From: a bacterium
GTDB lineage: Bacteria > Pseudomonadota > Alphaproteobacteria > Caulobacterales > Hyphomonadaceae
Length of the DNA: 18,956 nt
Assembly (NCBI GenBank): GCA_030824255.1
Contig: JAVBYB010000096.1
Span: 1-18,956 of the forward strand
Direction of reading: 5' to 3'
This document shows positions 15,224 to 18,956 of this stretch, piece by piece. The position numbers were made by a program, and so were the translations under genes. The number at the start of each line of letters is the position of its first letter. Within the stretch, counting starts at the first letter, position 1. The notes under the pieces were generated by a model. The model did no database searches, was not told the origin of the DNA, and saw only the letters and a program-made list of their open reading frames with translations.

Positions 15224-16273
15224 ATGACGGGGGAAGAGGGCGGTCCCGAAATCACCGTGGTCGTCGTCAACTACAATGGCGGCGACTATCTTCGCGGTTG
15301 CCTCGCCTCTCTTGCACGCCAGACGCATCAAAACTTCGAGACCATCGTCATCGACAATGCCTCGACTGACGGATCTCTCGACAGGATTATCGAGACGCCC
15401 GCACGACTGACGATTCTGCGTCAGGATGCAAATCTCGGCTTCGCCGGCGGCAACAATGTCGGCGCGCGGGCAGGGCGCGGCAAATGGCTGGCGCTGCTCA
15501 ATCCCGATGCAGAGGCGGCGCCAGATTGGCTCGAAGCGATGATGCGTGCTGTCGATCAGCGACCGACGCATCGCATGGTCGCCTGCCTGCAGATCAGCCT
15601 GCACGATCCGGCAAAGCTCGACGGTGCGGGCGATTGCTATCTTGCCTATGGGTATGCGTGGCGCGGCGGCTTCGGCCATCCGGTCGAAAGCGCGCCGCCT
15701 GCGGGAGACTGCTTCGCCCCGTGTGGCGCCGCCGCCCTATATCCGCGCGACCTCTTTGTCGACAGCGGCGGATTTGACGAGCGTTACTTCTGTTACCACG
15801 AAGACGTCGACATCGCGTTCCGCCTCCGCTTGCTGGGAGAGCGCTGCCAGTATGCGCCTGCCGCGGTCGTGCGCCATGCGGGATCAGCAATATCTGGCCG
15901 CGCCAGCGATTTTTCCGTCTTCCACGGCGTCCGCAATGGCGTGTGGACCTATGTGAAAAACATGCCGGGCGGGTTGCTCGTTCTGACATCCCCGGTCTGG
16001 CTTGTTGGTTCGTTGATGCTGCTCGCACGCGGCACCCTGCGCGGTGTGTTCAGGCCGACATGGCGCGGCTTTGTCGCCGCTTTCAGGAATTTGTCGCCGG
16101 CGCTCGCTTCCCGACGCGAGCTGCGCAAACGTCGTCGCGCATCACCCGCCGCGATCGCCGCCGCCCTCACGTGGAATCCGTTCAGCTATCTCGGCCGCTC
16201 CATCCAAGTGCGGCCCTTCGTGGACGATCAGTCCGCGATCCGCAGCACTTCCGCGAACGCCAGGAAGGCGTGA
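15224..16273 (+). CDS. Glycosyltransferase family 2 (rhamnosyltransferase-like)
   Basis: A 349-residue GT-A protein with EITVVVVNYNGG (9-20), IDNASTDGS (43-51), LGFAGGNN (71-78) and the divalent-metal motif NPDAE (93-97). FDERYFCYHEDVDIAFRL (184-201) supplies the catalytic acidic residues. This pattern is that of WbbL-like inverting transferases often labelled rhamnosyltransferases, though the sugar varies. A hydrophobic stretch near 252-275 could anchor it at the membrane. The start is 3 nt after the transaldolase stop and lacks a clear ribosome-binding site, so translational coupling is likely. Its last 46 nt overlap the end of the convergent isomerase gene. Confidence 0.9.
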   Translation: MTGEEGGPEITVVVVNYNGGDYLRGCLASLARQTHQNFETIVIDNASTDGSLDRIIETPARLTILRQDANLGFAGGNNVGARAGRGKWLALLNPDAEAAPDWLEAMMRAVDQRPTHRMVACLQISLHDPAKLDGAGDCYLAYGYAWRGGFGHPVESAPPAGDCFAPCGAAALYPRDLFVDSGGFDERYFCYHEDVDIAFRLRLLGERCQYAPAAVVRHAGSAISGRASDFSVFHGVRNGVWTYVKNMPGGLLVLTSPVWLVGSLMLLARGTLRGVFRPTWRGFVAAFRNLSPALASRRELRKRRRASPAAIAAALTWNPFSYLGRSIQVRPFVDDQSAIRSTSANARKA

Positions 16274-17361
16274 TAGAGCGTCGAGGATGGCACGGTGTGC
16301 GCCGCCTCTTTCCCCTCTGCGTCGAACATGTCCATCCACGTGCCCGCAGGCTGCCGCCCGAAATAGCGCGATAGCAACAGCTGGCTCGTCTGGTCGATGA
16401 TCGGCGCTGGATCAACGCCATCCAGCTCATACAGCGCCACCGCCGCCTTCAGTCGTTCCGTGTTAGGCCAGGTGCGCGATCCACGATCCAGCGGCGTGCC
16501 ATCGTCGCGAATTGCGTTGTAGGTGACGCCCGTCCTGTGGTCGACGCCATGCGTCTCGGCAAACGCGATCGCCGCGCGTATCTCTGCTGCCGTGTCCATG
16601 CCCAGCTGCTTGCGCGCTGAATTCAGAATCCAAGCCCATTCCATCTGATGGCCCGGCTCGACGATGCGGCCATCTTCGCCAGGCGCTCGTGACCAGTCGT
16701 CAGTGAAGTATTCCGCCAGCGTGCCGGATTTCAGATCGAAGAATTTCGTCTGGAAAAGTTCCACCAGCTTGCGCGCGGTGTCCGCGAAGCGGGCCTCGCC
16801 CGTCGCCTCGTAGGCTGCGAGACAGGCCTCGGTGAGATGCATGTGCGGGTTCTGCAACCGCCAGCCTTTTGGCGGTGTCTCATGCCAGAATCCCGGTCCG
16901 CTCGGATGGCGCATGTGCTGCTCGATGAAGTCGAGCGTGCGATGCATCCATTCGCGCGACACTGCATCCTTCATCGCCTTGTGACGCCAGGCAAACGCGA
17001 ACAGTACGAAGGCATGATCATAGAGGTCCGGCGTCGGATCGAGCACCTTGCCCGAAGGCGTCAGCAGCTTCGCAAAGCCGTCTGTCTCGCCTTGCCAGAC
17101 GCGCTGCATGAGGAAGTCCACGCCCGGAGCCGCCAGTGCGTTTCCGGCCATCCAGCCGAGCGTCGCCGCATGGGAGAATACATAGACCTGCCGACAAGCC
17201 ACGCGGGTACGCTTGAACTCGACGCCCGCATCCTGCCCCTCGAGTGTCAGCTGTTCGATATAGCCCCCACGCTCCGCGTCCAGCCCATGCACCGCCCAGA
17301 AGGGCAGGGCCTGATCGAACATCCATGAATGGATAGCGTCGCGCGTGCGGATGGCAGCCAT
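16228..17361 (-). CDS. AGE-family hexose isomerase/epimerase (candidate mannose-6-phosphate isomerase)
   Basis: A 377-residue (alpha/alpha)6-barrel protein of the N-acylglucosamine 2-epimerase family, at full family length. Landmarks are R57-QVYVFSHAATLGW, DLYDHAFVLFAFAW (112-125), NPHMHLTEA (171-179) and EPGHQMEWAWIL (235-246), which contain the conserved His and Glu residues of the active site. Members isomerise mannose/fructose or their 6-phosphates, or epimerise GlcNAc/ManNAc; the Sinorhizobium meliloti phosphomannose isomerase belongs to this family. With a ManC lacking an isomerase domain next door, fructose-6-phosphate to mannose-6-phosphate is the favoured reaction (inference). The ATG has AAGGGAG 4 nt upstream. 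A free-mannose isomerase is the main alternative. Confidence 0.85.
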   Translation of the reverse strand: MAAIRTRDAIHSWMFDQALPFWAVHGLDAERGGYIEQLTLEGQDAGVEFKRTRVACRQVYVFSHAATLGWMAGNALAAPGVDFLMQRVWQGETDGFAKLLTPSGKVLDPTPDLYDHAFVLFAFAWRHKAMKDAVSREWMHRTLDFIEQHMRHPSGPGFWHETPPKGWRLQNPHMHLTEACLAAYEATGEARFADTARKLVELFQTKFFDLKSGTLAEYFTDDWSRAPGEDGRIVEPGHQMEWAWILNSARKQLGMDTAAEIRAAIAFAETHGVDHRTGVTYNAIRDDGTPLDRGSRTWPNTERLKAAVALYELDGVDPAPIIDQTSQLLLSRYFGRQPAGTWMDMFDAEGKEAAHTVPSSTLYHAFLAFAEVLRIAD

Positions 17362-17522
17362 CGGACTCCCTTATTTTCTTCCCGTCCGTGAAGTATTCCT
17401 AGAACACGAACCGGCTAGGATGAACAAGCCACGCTGATGCATCACGCTCACGCGAACTTCCCCCTTGAGCGCAAGGGAACCCGCTTGCGCCCGTTGCCGC
17501 GCGGCTCCAAGGATAGCGCCCC
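17362..17522. promoter_or_regulatory. Divergent intergenic region with dyad and overlapping hairpins
   Basis: These 161 bases separate the isomerase and the epimerase. Two structures are visible. One is a dyad TCCTAG-N12-CTAGGA at 17397-17420, with half-sites 18 nt apart, which suits a dimeric regulator. The other is a pair of competing stems at 17462-17490: CCCTTG-AGCG-CAAGGG (17462-17477) and GCGCAAG-N8-CTTGCGC (17469-17490), about 33 nt before the epimerase start. Promoters must lie here, but no -10/-35 pair is convincing by eye. Confidence 0.4.
17462..17490 (+). promoter_or_regulatory. Two overlapping, mutually exclusive stem-loops upstream of epimerase
   Basis: CCCTTG/CAAGGG with a 4-nt loop (17462-17477) and GCGCAAG/CTTGCGC with an 8-nt loop (17469-17490) share the GCGCAAG segment, so only one can form in a transcript. 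No U-run follows, which argues against an intrinsic terminator. They lie in the probable 5' leader of the epimerase mRNA. Regulation is not shown by sequence alone. Confidence 0.3.
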
Positions 17523-18512
17523 ATGGGAATCGAACCGCCACGACATATCCTGCTGACCGGCGCTGCCGGATTCATCGGCTTTCACGTGGCCAATGCTCTG
17601 CTCGATGCAGGGCACAGCGTGACAGGTGTCGACAATCTGAACAATTACTATCCCGTCACCCTGAAGATGGATCGCCTGGCGCAACTGGCGGATCGCGCCG
17701 GGTTCAATTTCCACCAGATCGACATCGCTGATCACAGCAAGTTCGCGTCAGTTGAAGGTGTCGCCGAGGCTGACACTGTCATCCATCTCGCAGCCCAGGC
17801 CGGCGTTCGATATTCCATCGACAATCCGTTTGCCTACGCACAGTCGAATCTGGTCGGCCACCTGTCAGTCCTTGAACTCGTGCGCCGTCATCCAAAAAAG
17901 CCGCGTCTCGTCTATGCATCGTCCTCGTCAGTTTATGGGGACACGTCGACGCCTCCCTATTCGGAGGAGGATCGCGTTGATCACCCCGTATCATTGTATG
18001 CAGCGACAAAACGCTCGAACGAGCTGACCAGCGAATCGTATTCGAAGCTCTACGGGATCAAGCAGGTCGGCCTGCGTTTTTTCACTGTCTATGGCGCGTG
18101 GGGCCGGCCCGACATGGCCTACTGGACCTTCACGCGCGACATCATCGAAGGACGCCCGATTCGCGTCTTCAACAATGGGCAGTTACAGCGCGATTTTACC
18201 TGGATCGACGATATTGTGGCAGGCGTGGTCGCCACGGCGCTGCGCCCGCCCGCCACGGCGCAGCCGCTGCACCGCATCTACAATATCGGCAATAACCGCC
18301 CGGTGGAGCTTGGCCGCTTCATTTCCATCATCGAGCAAGCGGTTGGCCGCCAGGCGATCAAGGAAATGTTGCCGATGCAGCCGGGCGATGTGCGCGCCAC
18401 GTGCGCCAATATCGATGCGCTCCATCGCGACTACGGCTTCACGCCGTCCACGCGTCTCGAAGACGGCATCCCCCGCTTCGTGAACTGGTATCGCGCCTAC
18501 ACCGGCAGCTAG
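17523..18512 (+). CDS. UDP-glucuronate 4-epimerase-like (LpsL/CapI type)
   Basis: A 329-residue extended SDR with GAAGFIG (13-19), VDNLNNYY (36-43), AQAGVRYSIDNPFAY (91-105), SSSSVYGD (133-140) and catalytic Y159-x3-K163 in YAATK. RFFTVYGAWGRPDMAYW, RDFTWIDDIV and the DNLNNYY motif mark the UDP-glucuronate 4-epimerase group (UDP-GlcA to UDP-GalA) rather than plain GalE. One oddity is TVYGAWGRPD, where the family usually has Pro for that Ala. AAGGA lies 9 nt before the ATG. Galacturonic acid is a common building block of alphaproteobacterial surface glycans. The stop is 2 nt from the convergent gene's stop. Confidence 0.9.
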   Translation: MGIEPPRHILLTGAAGFIGFHVANALLDAGHSVTGVDNLNNYYPVTLKMDRLAQLADRAGFNFHQIDIADHSKFASVEGVAEADTVIHLAAQAGVRYSIDNPFAYAQSNLVGHLSVLELVRRHPKKPRLVYASSSSVYGDTSTPPYSEEDRVDHPVSLYAATKRSNELTSESYSKLYGIKQVGLRFFTVYGAWGRPDMAYWTFTRDIIEGRPIRVFNNGQLQRDFTWIDDIVAGVVATALRPPATAQPLHRIYNIGNNRPVELGRFISIIEQAVGRQAIKEMLPMQPGDVRATCANIDALHRDYGFTPSTRLEDGIPRFVNWYRAYTGS

Positions 18513-18514
18513 GC

Positions 18515-18956
18515 TCAGACGTTCGCGAAAGCCTGCGTCCAGAACCCGAACGATGCGTTCTGCGCGGTGGGGTTGCGCGTGGGGTCGATTTTTATACCCA
18601 GCACTTCCACGTTCGAGCTGCCGACCAGCGACACGCCTTGAGCCAGAAGTTTATAGTTCGCACCATCCGATACATAGACGTATTGCGTCGTCGGTCCGTG
18701 CAACGGGTCTCGCGGCATGTCGGGCAGGAATTCCGGCGACAGGCCGGGAATCCATCCGCCACCACGTTCATTCGCACCGGCGAGGCTCTCGGCCTTCGGA
18801 TAGCTGCCCGTCTTCGCGTGGTAGACTTTCAGGGCGTCATTGATTGTCACGAGATCCTGCACACGCTTGCGGTTTACCATGCGGGGGTCAGGCGACAGCG
18901 CGGGCGCAGGGCCGGGTGGCTGAGCCGATGCCTGCGGCTTGGCCAGCGGCGGCGGC
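18515..18956 (-). CDS. Protein with pseudopilin-like (GspG-type) C-terminal domain, 5' end outside the window
   Basis: The frame stays open through the window edge, so the N-terminus is missing and the ATG at 18880 is probably internal. The visible part starts with a Pro/Ala-rich stretch (about 25 residues) and continues with RVQDLVTINDALKVYHAKTG and SYP, WIPGLSPEFLPDMPRDP and YVYVSDGANYKLLA. This layout (helix ending LxxYxxxxGxYP, a W-x-PGL-x-x-x-x-LP-x-x-P-x-DP loop, then the Y-x-Y-x-SDG-x-x-YKL strand) is that of the globular domain of type II secretion pseudopilins. The proline-rich linker before it is not usual for a pseudopilin, where a hydrophobic methylated helix is expected. Whether a prepilin signal lies outside the window cannot be told. 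Its link to the polysaccharide genes is unknown. Confidence 0.65.
   Translation of the reverse strand, partial: PPPLAKPQASAQPPGPAPALSPDPRMVNRKRVQDLVTINDALKVYHAKTGSYPKAESLAGANERGGGWIPGLSPEFLPDMPRDPLHGPTTQYVYVSDGANYKLLAQGVSLVGSSNVEVLGIKIDPTRNPTAQNASFGFWTQAFANV

Noticed and set aside
1..18956. Mobile elements, tRNA/rRNA genes, CRISPR arrays
   Set aside because: No transposase or integrase motifs, no regularly spaced repeats and no recognisable tRNA or rRNA sequence were found by eye on either strand.

Overview
The window looks like part of a chromosomal surface-polysaccharide locus from a GC-rich (low-60s % by eye) alphaproteobacterium. The style (frequent GTG/TTG starts, many r/m/c-type envelope genes, an lpsL-like UDP-glucuronate epimerase, an AGE-family hexose isomerase paired with a short ManC) fits Hyphomonadaceae, Caulobacterales or relatives. 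That placement is a guess from style, not from a marker gene. I see no RNA genes, insertion sequences, integrases or CRISPR arrays.

Layout. 3-1961 (+): a 5'-truncated nucleotide-sugar dehydrogenase and a sugar epimerase/dehydratase. 1971-7261 (-): a four-gene block read methyltransferase, glycosyltransferase, glycosyltransferase, methyltransferase, made of two pairs of paralogues. A structured leader with a 24-codon upstream ORF precedes the first glycosyltransferase. 7262-7599: divergent promoter region. 7600-11343 (+): a GT4-type glycosyltransferase, then an 801-residue membrane protein that fuses an O-antigen ligase/polymerase (Wzy_C type) to an acyltransferase-3 domain. 11307-13279 (-): a HAD phosphatase-UbiA prenyltransferase fusion followed by a GtrA-like membrane protein, resembling the front and flippase-like ends of polyprenyl-phosphate ribose/arabinose synthesis. 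13458-16273 (+): manC, a transaldolase and a GT2 glycosyltransferase. 16228-17361 (-): an AGE-family isomerase. 17523-18512 (+): a UDP-glucuronate 4-epimerase-like enzyme. 18515-18956 (-): a gene cut by the window edge, with a pseudopilin-like C-terminal domain.

How it may work together (inference). Two dehydrogenase/epimerase sets supply uronic-acid or related UDP-sugars. The AGE isomerase plus the short, isomerase-less ManC would supply GDP-mannose, with a phosphomannomutase encoded elsewhere. Transaldolase links the fructose-6-phosphate and pentose-phosphate pools. Four glycosyltransferases build the repeat unit, two related methyltransferases may cap or decorate it, and the ligase-acyltransferase fusion would polymerise or ligate and acylate the glycan at the periplasmic face. 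The HAD-UbiA/GtrA pair suggests a polyprenyl-phosphate pentose donor. No Wzx flippase, Wza/Wzc export, ABC exporter or initiating phosphoglycosyltransferase is visible here.

The genome is compact and alternates in direction. Three divergent intergenic regions each hold a short dyad, and all four convergent junctions abut or overlap (gaps of 9 and 2 nt, overlaps of 37 and 46 nt), with no ordinary intrinsic terminator between them.
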